Positions 53,311 to 64,000 of a stretch of 64,000 nucleotides of DNA are shown here, in pieces. The stretch covers positions 751,308 to 815,307 of the forward strand of contig NZ_JAHSTX010000002.1 of NCBI RefSeq assembly GCF_019145375.1. Reading direction: 5' to 3'. Under the pieces are notes generated by a model. The model made no database searches and was not told the origin of the DNA. It saw only the letters and a program-made list of their open reading frames with translations. Within the stretch, counting starts at the first letter, position 1. The number at the start of each line of letters is the position of its first letter. Both the position numbers and the translations under genes were made by a program. Origin of the DNA: Pseudomonas triticicola. GTDB lineage: Bacteria > Pseudomonadota > Gammaproteobacteria > Pseudomonadales > Pseudomonadaceae.

Positions 53311-53333
53311 GAAAATTTTCGAACATGAACGCG
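53311..53333. promoter_or_regulatory. Second, weaker GlpR-like site
   Basis: The sequence GAAAATTTTCGAACATGAAC (53311-53330) contains TTTTCGAACAT, a GlpR half-site pattern, with a GAAAATTTTC palindrome at its left. It matches the right half of the consensus poorly. It may be a second operator of glpD. Confidence 0.4.
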
Positions 53334-53371
53334 CGCGAGAGCGCAGAAGAAGATGTGTTGTGTAATCGATT

Positions 53372-53446
53372 GTTTTCGCGAGCAGGCTCGCTCCCACATT
53401 TTGCAATGCATTCCAAGTGTGGGAGCGAGCCTGCTCGCGAAGGCGT
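53372..53446. repeat. REP family A, inverted pair
   Basis: A reverse copy (53372-53398) and a forward copy (53417-53446), with tails outward and heads facing each other, 18 bases apart. It lies just after the glpR stop. Confidence 0.9.
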
Positions 53447-53471
53447 CGGTTCGGTCAGCGAGGGAGAGGGA

Positions 53472-54227
53472 TCAGACGACTTCCAGACGAATCTTGTGCT
53501 GACTCAACAACTGCGCCAGCGCCGGTACCGGCTGCTGATCGGTGACCAGGCAATCGATCAGGCTGATCGGCCCCAGTCGAATCATCGCGTTGCGCCCGAA
53601 CTTGCTTGAGTCCGCCGCCAGGATCACCTGCCGCGCATTGGCGATGATCGCTTGAGAAACCCGGACTTCCTGATAATCGAAGTCGAGCAGGCTGCCGTCC
53701 TCATCGATGCCGCTGATCCCGACCAAGGCGAAATCGACCTTGAACTGATTGATGAAGTCCACGCTCGCCTGACCGACCACACCGCCGTCGCGGCGCACGT
53801 TGCCGCCGGTCAGCAGCACATCGAAATCATCCTTGGCGCTGAGCATCGAGGCGACGTGCAGGTTGTTGGTGATGATTTTCAGGTGACTGTGATTGAGCAG
53901 GGCGCGGGCGATCGATTCGGTGGTTGTACCAATGTTGATGAACAGCGAGGCGTGATCGGGGATCTGTGCGGCGATGGCTTCACCGATGCGTTGCTTTTCG
54001 TCGCGCATCTGATCGGCGCGCATCGCATACGCGGTGTTTTCGACACTGGAATCGTACGCGGCGCCACCGTGGTAGCGACGCAGCAGATTGGCTTCCGCGA
54101 GCTGATTGATGTCGCGGCGGATGGTTTGCGGGGTAACAACGAACAGCGTGGCCATTTCCTCGATGCTCACATAGCCGCGTTCGCGGACCAGCTCGAGGAT
54201 TTGCTGCTGACGGGGAGGCAGATTCAT
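53472..54227 (-). CDS. glpR: GlpR, DeoR-family repressor of glycerol genes
   Basis: 251 residues. The N-terminal DeoR-type helix-turn-helix ([18 protein letters not shown] and [12 protein letters not shown]) is followed by a sugar-phosphate-binding domain with [11 protein letters not shown] (phosphate loop). GlpR releases DNA when it binds glycerol-3-phosphate. The gene sits between glpK and glpD, and operator-like sites are seen upstream of glpD and glpF. Confidence 0.93.
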   Translation of the reverse strand: MNLPPRQQQILELVRERGYVSIEEMATLFVVTPQTIRRDINQLAEANLLRRYHGGAAYDSSVENTAYAMRADQMRDEKQRIGEAIAAQIPDHASLFINIGTTTESIARALLNHSHLKIITNNLHVASMLSAKDDFDVLLTGGNVRRDGGVVGQASVDFINQFKVDFALVGISGIDEDGSLLDFDYQEVRVSQAIIANARQVILAADSSKFGRNAMIRLGPISLIDCLVTDQQPVPALAQLLSQHKIRLEVV

Positions 54228-54322
54228 GGGGCTTCCTTTGGGCTGCCAAGCAAAATTTGCCCATGATGCCGCAGGAATCCGCTCCCGACCAGTTAGATAC
54301 CTATGTGTAACTCAAGGCTGGC

Positions 54323-56754
<2,432 letters not shown>

Positions 56755-57104
56755 TGAAAACCTCGGTTCTTTTTCTTGTGTAGCGCCTTGCCAACTGAGC
56801 AGGGCGCGATCTTCACCGGGTCGGAATCCCCATTCGGTTCCCGGGTTACTGCTGGGTACTGCGCGGAGCATGATTCTTACATTATTCAGATTCGAAAAAA
56901 TATAGACAAGAAACAAACCTGTCAAAGGTCGAAAGTGAACCGTCGGTCACAATAAAACTATTCGCCGTATGAATGATCAGCGCGGTGATCAGCTTGAATG
57001 CAGCGCGAAGCCACGGGATTAGCGGCTTGGAATAGAGCCTTTTGCCCAACGATGACCTAGAATCCGTCGCAGGTTTTTGAAAAACTGCCGAACCCGGAGC
57101 TGCC
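56755..57104. other. Divergent intergenic region glpF / ybaK
   Basis: 350 bases containing the glpF promoter region (AT-rich around 56870-56950, possible GlpR site at 56881-56900) and the ybaK promoter. No gene or terminator is recognised. Confidence 0.55.
56881..56900. promoter_or_regulatory. Possible GlpR operator of glpF
   Basis: ATTATTCAGATTCGAAAAAA matches the GlpR consensus at about 13 of 20 positions, including TTC and CGAA at the right spacing. It is weaker than the glpD site; support comes mainly from its place upstream of glpF. Confidence 0.35.
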
Positions 57105-57575
57105 ATGACCCCAGCGTTGGACTTGTTGAAAAAAGTTCGTGCCGAACATCGCGTGCACAGTTACGAACATGATCCGAAGGCCGCGTCCTACGGGCTGGAG
57201 GCAGCAGAGAAGCTCGGGCTCGCACCGGCGCAAGTGTTCAAAACCCTGCTGGCCGCCAGTGAAAAAGGCGAACTGCTGGTGGCCGTAGTGCCGGTCGTCG
57301 GAACGCTCGATCTCAAGGGGCTGGCCCATGCCGCTGGAGTGAAGAAAGCCGAAATGGCTGATCCTGCTGCCGCGCAACGCTCCACCGGCTACCTGTTGGG
57401 CGGCATCAGCCCGCTCGGGCAGAAGAAACGCCTGCGCACCTTCATTGATAATTCCGCTCAGGGTTTTGCGACTATCTATGTGAGTGCCGGCCGGCGAGGG
57501 CTGGAAGTGGAACTGGCGCCAGCGGTATTGGCCGAGCACACCCAGGCGAAGTTCGCCGATATCGGTCGCGCGTAA
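57105..57575 (+). CDS. ybaK: YbaK, Cys-tRNA(Pro) deacylase
   Basis: 156-residue trans-editing enzyme of the YbaK/ProX family that removes cysteine wrongly loaded on tRNA-Pro. It contains [12 protein letters not shown] (with the catalytic Lys region), [10 protein letters not shown], and the [14 protein letters not shown] loop typical of YbaK. GGAG sits six bases before the ATG. It is a single gene, divergent from glpF. Confidence 0.92.
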   Translation: MTPALDLLKKVRAEHRVHSYEHDPKAASYGLEAAEKLGLAPAQVFKTLLAASEKGELLVAVVPVVGTLDLKGLAHAAGVKKAEMADPAAAQRSTGYLLGGISPLGQKKRLRTFIDNSAQGFATIYVSAGRRGLEVELAPAVLAEHTQAKFADIGRA

Positions 57576-57674
57576 CAAGCGTGCGAGCTGTATGAAGAAA
57601 AAATTGCGCTTCTGTCACTGGCACTGATCCGGCCCGCCGTTGCATGCTCGGTCGACCAATTCAGGGAGAAAGTC

Positions 57675-58457
57675 ATGCAGCTTGCGTTTCATCAGGTCGA
57701 CGCGTTCAGTGATCGGCCGTTCAGTGGCAACCCGGCGATGGTCTATCGGCTCGACAGCTGGCTGGCTGATGACTTGATGCAGAAGATCGCCGCCGAACAC
57801 AACCTGGCGGAGACTGCGTTTCTGGTGCGCGAAGGTCAGGCCTGGCATATCCGCTGGTTCACCCCGACCACTGAAGTGCCGCTGTGCGGGCATGCGACGT
57901 TGGCCAGCGCGTTTGTACTGTTCGAAATCTATAACGAAAGTGCCGAGCGCATCGACTTCACCTGCAAGTCCGGGCCGTTGAGTGTCAGCCGCGAAGGCGA
58001 CCGCTTGTGGCTGGATTTTCCGACCATCGTGCCATCGGAAATCGGCGTGACGCTGGACGTCGAGCGGGCGCTCGGTGTCGAGGCGGTTGATGTGCTCGGC
58101 TCCAACGAGCTGTTCGTGGTGCTGGACTCGGAACAGGCCGTGCTCGACTGCCAACCGGACATGGCGGCGCTGGCGAAACTGCCATGGCTGGGCGCGATCG
58201 TTACTGCGCGTGGCAACCAGCATGACTTCGTCTCGCGCTATTTCGCCCCGGCCATCGGTATCAATGAAGACCCGGTGACCGGCTCGACCCATTGCAGCCT
58301 GATTCCGTACTGGGCCAAACGTCTGGGCAAATCGAACCTGACCGCGTGCCAGCGCTCGGCGCGGGGCGGGGAGTTGTTCTGTCGGCTGGAAGGTGAGCGA
58401 GTGAAGATTGGCGGCAATGCGACGCTGGTGGCCAGCGGTACCCTGTTTTTAGGCTGA
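57675..58457 (+). CDS. PhzF-family isomerase/epimerase-like protein
   Basis: 260 residues of the diaminopimelate-epimerase fold. It starts V-D-A-F-S-D-R-P-F-S-G-N-P-A, carries the catalytic Glu46 in N-L-A-E-T-A-F, and has C-G-H-A-T-L-A-S-A and D-P-V-T-G-S-T-H-C further on, all PhzF family motifs. In phenazine makers PhzF isomerises dihydrohydroxyanthranilate, but no other phz gene is here, so its substrate is unknown. A GGGAG ribosome site precedes the ATG. It ends before a REP pair. Confidence 0.88.
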   Translation: MQLAFHQVDAFSDRPFSGNPAMVYRLDSWLADDLMQKIAAEHNLAETAFLVREGQAWHIRWFTPTTEVPLCGHATLASAFVLFEIYNESAERIDFTCKSGPLSVSREGDRLWLDFPTIVPSEIGVTLDVERALGVEAVDVLGSNELFVVLDSEQAVLDCQPDMAALAKLPWLGAIVTARGNQHDFVSRYFAPAIGINEDPVTGSTHCSLIPYWAKRLGKSNLTACQRSARGGELFCRLEGERVKIGGNATLVASGTLFLG

Positions 58458-58468
58458 CGCAAAACCAA

Positions 58469-58560
58469 CTGTGGGAGCGAGCCTGCTCGCGAAAGCGGCC
58501 GTTCAGTCAACATCTTCGGCGACTGAAACACCGCATTCGCGAGCAGGCTCGCTCCCACAA
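58469..58560. repeat. REP family A, inverted pair
   Basis: A forward copy (58469-58500) and a reverse copy (58533-58560) between the convergent PhzF-family gene and the ABC ATPase gene. Confidence 0.9.
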
Positions 58561-58577
58561 TTTTCATCCAGTGCGGA

Positions 58578-59687
58578 TCAGAGGCTGGTGCTGAATCGAC
58601 GGACGCCGTTTTCCACTGCCGGAATCTGCGCCGCTGTGCTGCCGGATGCCTGGAACAACACCAAGTGATCCGCCGCTACGCGAATCCCGACCTGCGCGCC
58701 AACCAGATGATCGGCATGGCTGGGGAAGATCGATTCCAGTTGTGCACCGGTCGGCAGTTGCAGGCGATACAAGGTTGCCGCGCCGAGGAATGTCTTGCCG
58801 ACAATCTGCGCCTTCAGTGAGCTATCCGGCGCATATACAATGTCATCCGGACGCAGCAATACGTCCACCGCGCCGCCAATCGGCCAGGTGTAGGCGCGAT
58901 TACCGCGCAACTCACCCAGCTCGGTCTGCACCGACTCCGGGGTGACGAGCTGACCGCGAATGAAATAACCCTGACCGATGAAACTGGCGACATACGGCGT
59001 CGCCGGTTCGTGGTAGAGGTTGTAGGGCGTGTCCCACTGTTCCAGCCGACCTTCCTTGAATACGCCAACGTGATCGCTGACGGCGAAGGCTTCTTCCTGA
59101 TCGTGGGTGACCAGAATCGCGCTGGTACCACGGGCCTTGAGGATGTCGCGCACCTCATGGCTGAGCTTGCGGCGCAACTCACCATCGAGGTTGGAAAACG
59201 GCTCGTCGAGCAACAGCAGTTGCGGCTCCGGCGCCAGGGCGCGGGCGAGGGCGACCCGCTGTTGTTGGCCGCCGGACAGCTCGTGGGGGAAGCGCTTGCC
59301 GAGGTTTTTCAGGTTGACCAGTTCCAGCAGTTCTTCGACCACGCGCACCTTGTTCGGGTGCTTGCGAATGCCGAAGGCGATGTTGTCGGCCACGCTCAGG
59401 TGCGGGAACAGCGCGTAGTCCTGAAACACCATGCCGATCCGGCGTTTCTCTGGCGCCAGGGTGAAACCGGCGCTGGAGAGGGTTTCGCCACCGAGGGTGA
59501 TTTCGCCTTCGTGCACCGGCTCGAAACCGGCGATGGCGCGCAGGGTGGTGGTCTTGCCGCAGCCGGACGAGCCGAGCAGGCAGCCGATGTCGCCGGCGTT
59601 GAGGTGCAGATTGAGGTTCTGCACCACGCGTTGATCTTGATAGCCGCAAGCGAGGTTGCGCAGGTTCAGCAGTAATTCATGGCTCAT
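58578..59687 (-). CDS. ABC transporter ATPase, FbpC/PotA-type
   Basis: 369 residues. Walker A is [11 protein letters not shown], the signature is [14 protein letters not shown], and Walker B is [14 protein letters not shown]-terminal TOBE/regulatory part extends from about 245. The C-G-K-T-T Walker A and F-S-N-L-D are typical of iron (FbpC) and related ion importers. No permease or binding protein is next to it, so the transport partner lies elsewhere. The same gene next to argF is known in other Pseudomonas. Its ATG overlaps the argF stop by 4 bases. Confidence 0.88.
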   Translation of the reverse strand: MSHELLLNLRNLACGYQDQRVVQNLNLHLNAGDIGCLLGSSGCGKTTTLRAIAGFEPVHEGEITLGGETLSSAGFTLAPEKRRIGMVFQDYALFPHLSVADNIAFGIRKHPNKVRVVEELLELVNLKNLGKRFPHELSGGQQQRVALARALAPEPQLLLLDEPFSNLDGELRRKLSHEVRDILKARGTSAILVTHDQEEAFAVSDHVGVFKEGRLEQWDTPYNLYHEPATPYVASFIGQGYFIRGQLVTPESVQTELGELRGNRAYTWPIGGAVDVLLRPDDIVYAPDSSLKAQIVGKTFLGAATLYRLQLPTGAQLESIFPSHADHLVGAQVGIRVAADHLVLFQASGSTAAQIPAVENGVRRFSTSL

Positions 59688-60604
59688 GCGTGGTGATATG
59701 CCGGTTCGACGAGGAACTCGAGCAGGGCCTTCTGTGCGTGGAGACGGTTTTCTGCCTGATCCCAGGCGACGGAGCGCGGGTCATCGAGCAGGTCGAGACT
59801 GATTTCTTCGCCACGGTGCGCCGGCAGGCAGTGCATGAACAGCACGTCCTCGGCAGCGAGGTCGAGCAGGGCACGGTTGACCTGGAACGGCGCGAACAGC
59901 TTGAGGCGCTTGGCAGTTTCCTCTTCCTGACCCATCGACGTCCAGACGTCGGTACTGACCAGATGCGCGCCACGCACGGCGTCTCGCGGATCGCGGAGGA
60001 TGGTCACGCGATCGCCAGCCTGGGCGACGAATTCCGGGTTCGGCTCGTAACCTTCCGGGCAGGCAACGCGCAACTGGAAGTCGAACTGGATCGCCGCTTC
60101 TATATAGCTGTTGCACATGTTGTTGCCGTCACCGATCCAGGCCACGGTCTTGCCCTGGATCGAGCCACGGTGTTCGAGGAAGGTCTGCATGTCGGCGAGC
60201 AACTGGCACGGGTGCAGATCATCGGACAGGCCGTTGATCACCGGCACCCGCGAGTTGGCGGCGAATTCGGTGAGGGTGCTATGGGCGAAGGTGCGGATCA
60301 TCACCGCATCGAGCATGCTCGACATGACGATGGCGCAGTCGCTGATTGGCTCGCCACGGCCCAGTTGGGTATCGCGCGGGGACAGGAAGATTGCCTGGCC
60401 GCCGAGCTGGATCATGCCGGCCTCGAAGGAGATCCGGGTACGGGTCGAGGATTTTTCGAAGATCATCCCCAGCACGCGGTTTTTCAGAGGCTCGAACAGT
60501 ACGCCGCGGTTACGCAGGTCCTTGAGCTCAACGCCTCGACGGATCACGCTGACCAGCTCTTCGGGCGTGCAATCCATCAGGGAGAGAAAGTGCCTTGCGC
60601 TCAT
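59684..60604 (-). CDS. argF: ArgF, anabolic ornithine carbamoyltransferase
   Basis: 306-residue cytoplasmic enzyme that makes citrulline from ornithine and carbamoyl phosphate. Motifs: carbamoyl-phosphate loop S-S-T-R-T-R, H-P-C-Q near 127-130, and the [10 protein letters not shown] ornithine region. The ATG at 60602-60604 (M-S-A-R-H-F) is the conserved start; an ATG one codon earlier is also possible. AAGG lies upstream. An ArgR-type sequence stands about 130 bases before it. It shares its mRNA with the ABC ATPase gene. Confidence 0.96.
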   Translation of the reverse strand: MSARHFLSLMDCTPEELVSVIRRGVELKDLRNRGVLFEPLKNRVLGMIFEKSSTRTRISFEAGMIQLGGQAIFLSPRDTQLGRGEPISDCAIVMSSMLDAVMIRTFAHSTLTEFAANSRVPVINGLSDDLHPCQLLADMQTFLEHRGSIQGKTVAWIGDGNNMCNSYIEAAIQFDFQLRVACPEGYEPNPEFVAQAGDRVTILRDPRDAVRGAHLVSTDVWTSMGQEEETAKRLKLFAPFQVNRALLDLAAEDVLFMHCLPAHRGEEISLDLLDDPRSVAWDQAENRLHAQKALLEFLVEPAYHHA

Positions 60605-60607
60605 CAT

Positions 60608-61009
60608 TGACTACCTTTTTGCTACAGACCGCAGATGCTCAAAGCCTTGTTTAACGGAACAACGGGCGAGACCTGCGGCGTAAGCCGCACGGGGCGACGA
60701 AATAGGGGAAGGCGCGATATTGACACTAAATGTCGCGTTTTTCCAATAGGCTACTTTTTCAGCGGGATTCGGAGAGCGGACCGAGTGATATCGGTGCGCA
60801 TTTTGAAGCCGGGTCCAGTGCAGAAGCGAGCCTCTTTGTACACTGGCCCCGCCGCGCTTGGCAATGCGCCGCGACCGCATCGCAGCCGTCCTGGTCGGTT
60901 TGCGAGTGTTGTGCCACGGATTCGCTTGGTCGGATGTTCAGACTGAAACATTTGCTAAAGCAAAGTGCTGGGTTATAAATAAGTTTCGAGCGACGCAGGA
61001 AGCCTCCGC
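60608..61009. other. Divergent intergenic region argF / 96-residue gene
   Basis: 400 bases. It holds a small hairpin (TGCGGC-GTAA-GCCGCA at 60674-60689) in the argF leader, the ArgR-like site at 60731-60746, and AT-rich sequence before the downstream gene with a possible -10 TATAAA near 60973. No gene is supported. Confidence 0.6.
60731..60746 (+). promoter_or_regulatory. ArgR half-site upstream of argF
   Basis: TGTCGCGTTTTTCCAA fits the Pseudomonas ArgR half-site consensus TGTCGC-N8-AA exactly. A partial inverted partner (GCGATA at 60714-60719) faces it. ArgR represses argF in the presence of arginine in P. aeruginosa; control here is inferred. Confidence 0.6.
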
Positions 61010-61300
61010 ATGGAATCGAAAGAACAACTGTTAATGGAACTGCTGGGCCACACGGCTCGCTCCCTGACCCATCTCACCGCGTCCGTCACCTCGATGTCTT
61101 TCGAGTTGCTGCGCAGTGACGACGAAGTGGTCAAATCCGCCGGTCGACACATGATCGATCGCATGGCCACCATCAGCGCTGGGCTTGATGAGCACTGGCG
61201 TTTGATCGGCGAGCTCACCGGCGTACACGTCGCCCATGAGCAGATCGAAACCATCCAGGAAATCCAGCTGGCGGCACCGCCGCAGTTGCCGCCGAACTGA
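61010..61300 (+). CDS. Small conserved-looking protein, unknown
   Basis: 96 residues, mainly alpha-helical with no signal peptide: M-E-S-K-E-Q-L-L-M-E-L-L-G-H-T-A-R-S-L-T, then a helix with regular Leu/Met/Ile spacing (H-M-I-D-R-M-A-T-I-S-A-G-L-D-E-H-W-R-L-I) and a Pro-rich end. AGGAAG lies before the ATG. Codon use is like the core genes. I do not recognise a family. Confidence 0.75.
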   Translation: MESKEQLLMELLGHTARSLTHLTASVTSMSFELLRSDDEVVKSAGRHMIDRMATISAGLDEHWRLIGELTGVHVAHEQIETIQEIQLAAPPQLPPN

Positions 61301-61435
61301 TCGCGGCGATTTATCGGCTGTCCTGATAACCGTCGATTCACAAGACGAACGTCGCTGGCGCCGCCTCTGCGCACGGGCCATAGTTTTGTTCCCGCGGGCG
61401 TGATTGCCTGCTCCCGAACAAGACAGAGACTGGCC

Positions 61436-63541
61436 ATGACCAAGACTCTTCACCACCGTGCATGCCACCTGTGCGAAGCCATTTGCGGGCTGACCATCGA
61501 AACCACGGAAACCGATGGCAACGTCGCGATCACCTCGATCAAGGGTGATGCCCTCGACACCTTCAGCCGCGGCCATATCTGCCCGAAAGCCGTGGCCCTG
61601 CAAGATATTCAGAACGATCCCGACCGGTTGCGTCAGCCAATGCGCCGCGTCGGCAGCGAATGGCTGCCGATCGAATGGGATGAGGCGTTTGCGCTGGTGG
61701 CCGAGAAGCTCGCGGCGATTCAGGAACGTCACGGGCAGAACGCCGTTGCGGTGTATCAGGGCAATCCGAGCGTGCACAACTACGGCCTGATGACCCACAG
61801 CAATTACTTCCTGGGGTTGCTGAAAACGCGCAATCGCTACTCGGCCACTTCAGTCGATCAACTGCCGCACCACCTCAGCAGCTATCTGATGTACGGCCAC
61901 GGTTTGCTCTTGCCGATTCCGGACATCGATCACACCGATTTCATGCTGATCCTCGGCGGCAATCCGCTGGCGTCCAACGGCAGCATCATGACCGTGCCGG
62001 ATGTCGAGAAGCGCCTGAAGGCGATTCAGGCGCGCGGCGGCAAAGTGGTGGTGGTCGATCCGCGCCGCAGCGAAACCGCAGCGATGGCTGATCAGCACGT
62101 GTTCGTCCGCCCGGGCGGAGATGCGGCGCTGTTGTTCGGCATGCTCAATACGCTGTTCAGCGAAGGCCTGACCCGCGATAGCCATTTGCCGGTCGATGGC
62201 TTGGACGAGGTGCGCAACGCCGTGGCTGCTTTTAGCGCCGAAGCGATGAGCCCGCTCTGCGCAGTGCCGGCCGAGCAGATTCGCCAACTGGCGCGCGACT
62301 TCGCTGCCGCACCGAGTGCGGTCTGCTATGGGCGCATGGGCGTCTCGACCCAGGCCTTCGGCACCCTCTGTCACTGGGTGGTGCAGTTGATCAATCTGGT
62401 CACCGGCAATCTCGACCGCGTTGGCGGTGCACTGTGCACCGAACCCGCTGTGGATCTGGTGGCGTCGACCTCGGGCGGGCATTTTAACAAATGGCAGAGC
62501 CGGGTTTCCGGGCGTCCTGAATACGGCGGCGAGTTGCCGGTCTCGGCGCTCGCTGAAGAAATGCTCACCGACGGCGAGGGGCAGATCCGCGCGCTGATCA
62601 CCGTCGCCGGCAACCCGGTGTTGTCGACACCCAACGGCCGGCAACTGGAGCAGGCGCTGGATGGCCTCGACTTCATGCTCAGCATCGACCTGTACATCAA
62701 CGAAACCACGCGTTATGCCGATCTGATCCTGCCGTCGACCTCGGCGCTGGAAAACGATCACTACGACACCACTTTCAATCTGTTCGCGGTGCGTAACGTC
62801 ACCCGCTTCAATCGCGCGATCCTCGCCAAGCCCGAGGGGGCTTTGCATGACTGGGAGATCTTCGTCGGGCTGGCCAAGGCCTTCGCTGAAAAAACCGCCA
62901 AGGAGCTGAAACCGACGATACCGCCGGCGAACATGATCGACATGGGCCTGCGCATGGGCCGCTATGGCGATGCGTCCGAGCACAAGTTGTCGTTGGCGAC
63001 GCTGTTCGATCATCCGCACGGCATTGATCTGGGGGCACTGAAGCCGAATCTGGCGTCACGTCTGAAAACGCCGAATCAGCGTATCCAGGCCGCACCGCCG
63101 GAAATTCTCGCCGACCTCGCTCGCTTTGCCGCGTTGCAGGCGCCGGCTGCCGATGAGTTGTTGATGATCGGCCGCCGCCATGTGCGCAGCAACAATTCGT
63201 GGATGCACAATTTTCATCGGCTGGTGAAGGGTAAGCCACGGCATCAGTTGCTGATGCACCCGGATGACCTGGCCAGCCGTGGTCTGGCTGATGGGCAGCG
63301 GGTTCGGGTGAGTTCGCGGGTCGGGCAGATCGAGGTGGAAGTGCTCGCCAGTCTCGACATGATGAAAGGCGTGGTCAGCCTGCCCCACGGTTGGGGCCAC
63401 GCGCGCCCGGGCGTGCAGATGGCGATCGCCAGCGGCCAGCCGGGGTCGAGCGCCAACGACCTGACCGACGAGTGTCAGCTTGACGAACTGTCGGGCAACG
63501 CGGCGTTGAACGGTGTGCCGGTGACGGTGGCGGCGGCTTGA
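61436..63541 (+). CDS. Molybdopterin oxidoreductase, formate dehydrogenase/nitrate reductase type
   Basis: 701-residue enzyme with bis-MGD cofactor folds. The N-terminal 4Fe-4S site has C-H-L-C-E-A-I-C and later I-C-P-K-A. The D-V-E-K-R-L-K-A-I-Q-A-R-G-G-K-V-V-V-V-D-P region and G-N-P-L-A-S-N-G match cofactor-binding loops. The C-terminal domain (from about 595) is the Mo-cofactor cap with H-P-D-D-L-A. No signal peptide and no partner subunit are present, so it is cytoplasmic and stand-alone. The ATG at 61436 gives the conserved start; an earlier frame opening at 61400 has no similarity. The physiological substrate is unknown. Confidence 0.88.
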   Translation: MTKTLHHRACHLCEAICGLTIETTETDGNVAITSIKGDALDTFSRGHICPKAVALQDIQNDPDRLRQPMRRVGSEWLPIEWDEAFALVAEKLAAIQERHGQNAVAVYQGNPSVHNYGLMTHSNYFLGLLKTRNRYSATSVDQLPHHLSSYLMYGHGLLLPIPDIDHTDFMLILGGNPLASNGSIMTVPDVEKRLKAIQARGGKVVVVDPRRSETAAMADQHVFVRPGGDAALLFGMLNTLFSEGLTRDSHLPVDGLDEVRNAVAAFSAEAMSPLCAVPAEQIRQLARDFAAAPSAVCYGRMGVSTQAFGTLCHWVVQLINLVTGNLDRVGGALCTEPAVDLVASTSGGHFNKWQSRVSGRPEYGGELPVSALAEEMLTDGEGQIRALITVAGNPVLSTPNGRQLEQALDGLDFMLSIDLYINETTRYADLILPSTSALENDHYDTTFNLFAVRNVTRFNRAILAKPEGALHDWEIFVGLAKAFAEKTAKELKPTIPPANMIDMGLRMGRYGDASEHKLSLATLFDHPHGIDLGALKPNLASRLKTPNQRIQAAPPEILADLARFAALQAPAADELLMIGRRHVRSNNSWMHNFHRLVKGKPRHQLLMHPDDLASRGLADGQRVRVSSRVGQIEVEVLASLDMMKGVVSLPHGWGHARPGVQMAIASGQPGSSANDLTDECQLDELSGNAALNGVPVTVAAA

Positions 63542-63638
63542 GCGGGTCTGTCGGGGAGACCGAGCATGGCGCTCGGGATTCCGTTACAATGCGCCACCGT
63601 GCCGACCTCTGAGTCGGAAAGTTCAGCCGAGGTGCTCC

Positions 63639-63980
63639 ATGGATATCATCGAAACGATTAAAGAGCAGATTGCCAACAACACCATTCTGCTTTACATGAA
63701 AGGCTCGCCGAATGCCCCGCAGTGCGGCTTCTCCGCAAAAGCTGCGCAAGCCGTGATGGCCTGTGGTGAAAAGTTCGCGTACGTGGACATCCTGCAGAAC
63801 CCGGAAATCCGCGCCAACCTGCCAAAGTACGCCAACTGGCCGACTTTCCCGCAACTGTGGGTCGGCGGTGAGCTGGTCGGCGGCAGCGACATCATGACCG
63901 AGATGGCTGCAGACGGTTCGCTGCAAAGCACCATCAAGGCGGCTGTCGAAGCGGCAGCGGCGAACAAGTCCGAAGCCTGA
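63639..63980 (+). CDS. grxD: GrxD, monothiol glutaredoxin
   Basis: 113 residues. The active site is C-G-F-S at 29-32 with K-G-S-P upstream, followed by the W-P-T-F-P-Q-L-W and G-G-x-D-I glutathione-binding motifs. It is a carrier of 2Fe-2S clusters and a partner of BolA-type proteins. AGGTG precedes the ATG, and TACAAT at 63584-63589 may be its -10 element. It ends close to the window edge. Confidence 0.96.
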   Translation: MDIIETIKEQIANNTILLYMKGSPNAPQCGFSAKAAQAVMACGEKFAYVDILQNPEIRANLPKYANWPTFPQLWVGGELVGGSDIMTEMAADGSLQSTIKAAVEAAAANKSEA

Positions 63981-64000
63981 TTCTACGTTCATAGAGTTTC

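Larger units (their letters stand above)
53177..53471. other. glpR-glpD intergenic region
   Basis: It holds, from right to left, a REP family A pair (53372-53446), a weak GlpR-like site (53311-53333) and a strong one (53217-53243) next to the glpD start. It is AT-rich between 53290 and 53330, consistent with the glpD promoter. No gene. Confidence 0.7.

Noticed and set aside
57675..58457. Part of a phenazine cluster
   Set aside because: No other phz gene is nearby; PhzF-family proteins are common outside phenazine loci.

Overview
The window is chromosomal DNA of a fluorescent Pseudomonas, most likely the P. fluorescens group. The gene content (cmoA, a second lon, gcd-oprB, aatJQMP-aauSR, glpFKRD, argF beside an ABC ATPase, grxD), the high-GC codon use and the abundant TGTGGGAGCGAGCCTGCTCGCGAA-type REP sequences (shown here only as a family label; see entries) all fit. 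No rRNA, tRNA, CRISPR array, prophage or insertion sequence was recognised. The only transposase-like gene is a REP-associated tyrosine transposase (RAYT).

Layout. 1-8 kb: cmoB (first codons), cmoA, a chagasin-type protease-inhibitor lipoprotein, and a Lon protease with a convincing sigma-32 promoter. Around lon lie several AT-richer accessory genes: a 334-residue protein made of two copies of one unknown domain, an AAA ATPase, and two small unknown proteins. A 20-codon relic of a different lon 3' end lies beyond the two-copy protein, which suggests that a lon plus passenger block replaced an older lon. 8-15 kb: PQQ glucose dehydrogenase and the OprB porin (periplasmic glucose oxidation), two small genes, and a PadR regulator with a siderophore-interacting flavoprotein. 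15-21 kb: a five-gene alpha (CS1-type) chaperone-usher fimbrial operon behind a strongly folded leader. 21-26 kb, convergent with it: a 1663-residue LRR/NEL-type ubiquitin-ligase effector-like protein. 26-31 kb: a long class A penicillin-binding protein, then a tandem array of about 5.5 REP doublets ending next to the RAYT gene.

31-44 kb is ordinary metabolic and transport DNA: two amino acid/amine permeases, a membrane-anchored glutamate-synthase-like flavoprotein, a LuxR regulator divergent from a nitrilase-family amidase, Nudix, LysE and GNAT genes, metR, an alpha/beta hydrolase and a pair of lipoproteins. 44-51 kb is the acidic amino acid uptake locus: the AauS/AauR two-component system and the AatJQMP transporter, with a sigma-54 promoter and two AauR-like inverted repeats upstream of aatJ. 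51-57 kb is the glycerol regulon glpF-glpK-glpR-glpD with GlpR-like operators. 57-64 kb holds ybaK, a PhzF-family gene, an Fe/polyamine-type ABC ATPase overlapping argF, a small unknown gene, a stand-alone molybdopterin oxidoreductase and grxD.

Three unrelated repeat families punctuate the intergenic spaces: family A (GCGAGCCTGCTCGC core; eight inverted pairs and one singleton), family B (GTGGCGAGGGG head; the array at 30 kb plus one pair at 47.7 kb) and family C (about 162 bp with TIR-like ends, two copies). Function calls come from reading protein motifs; nothing was searched against a database.
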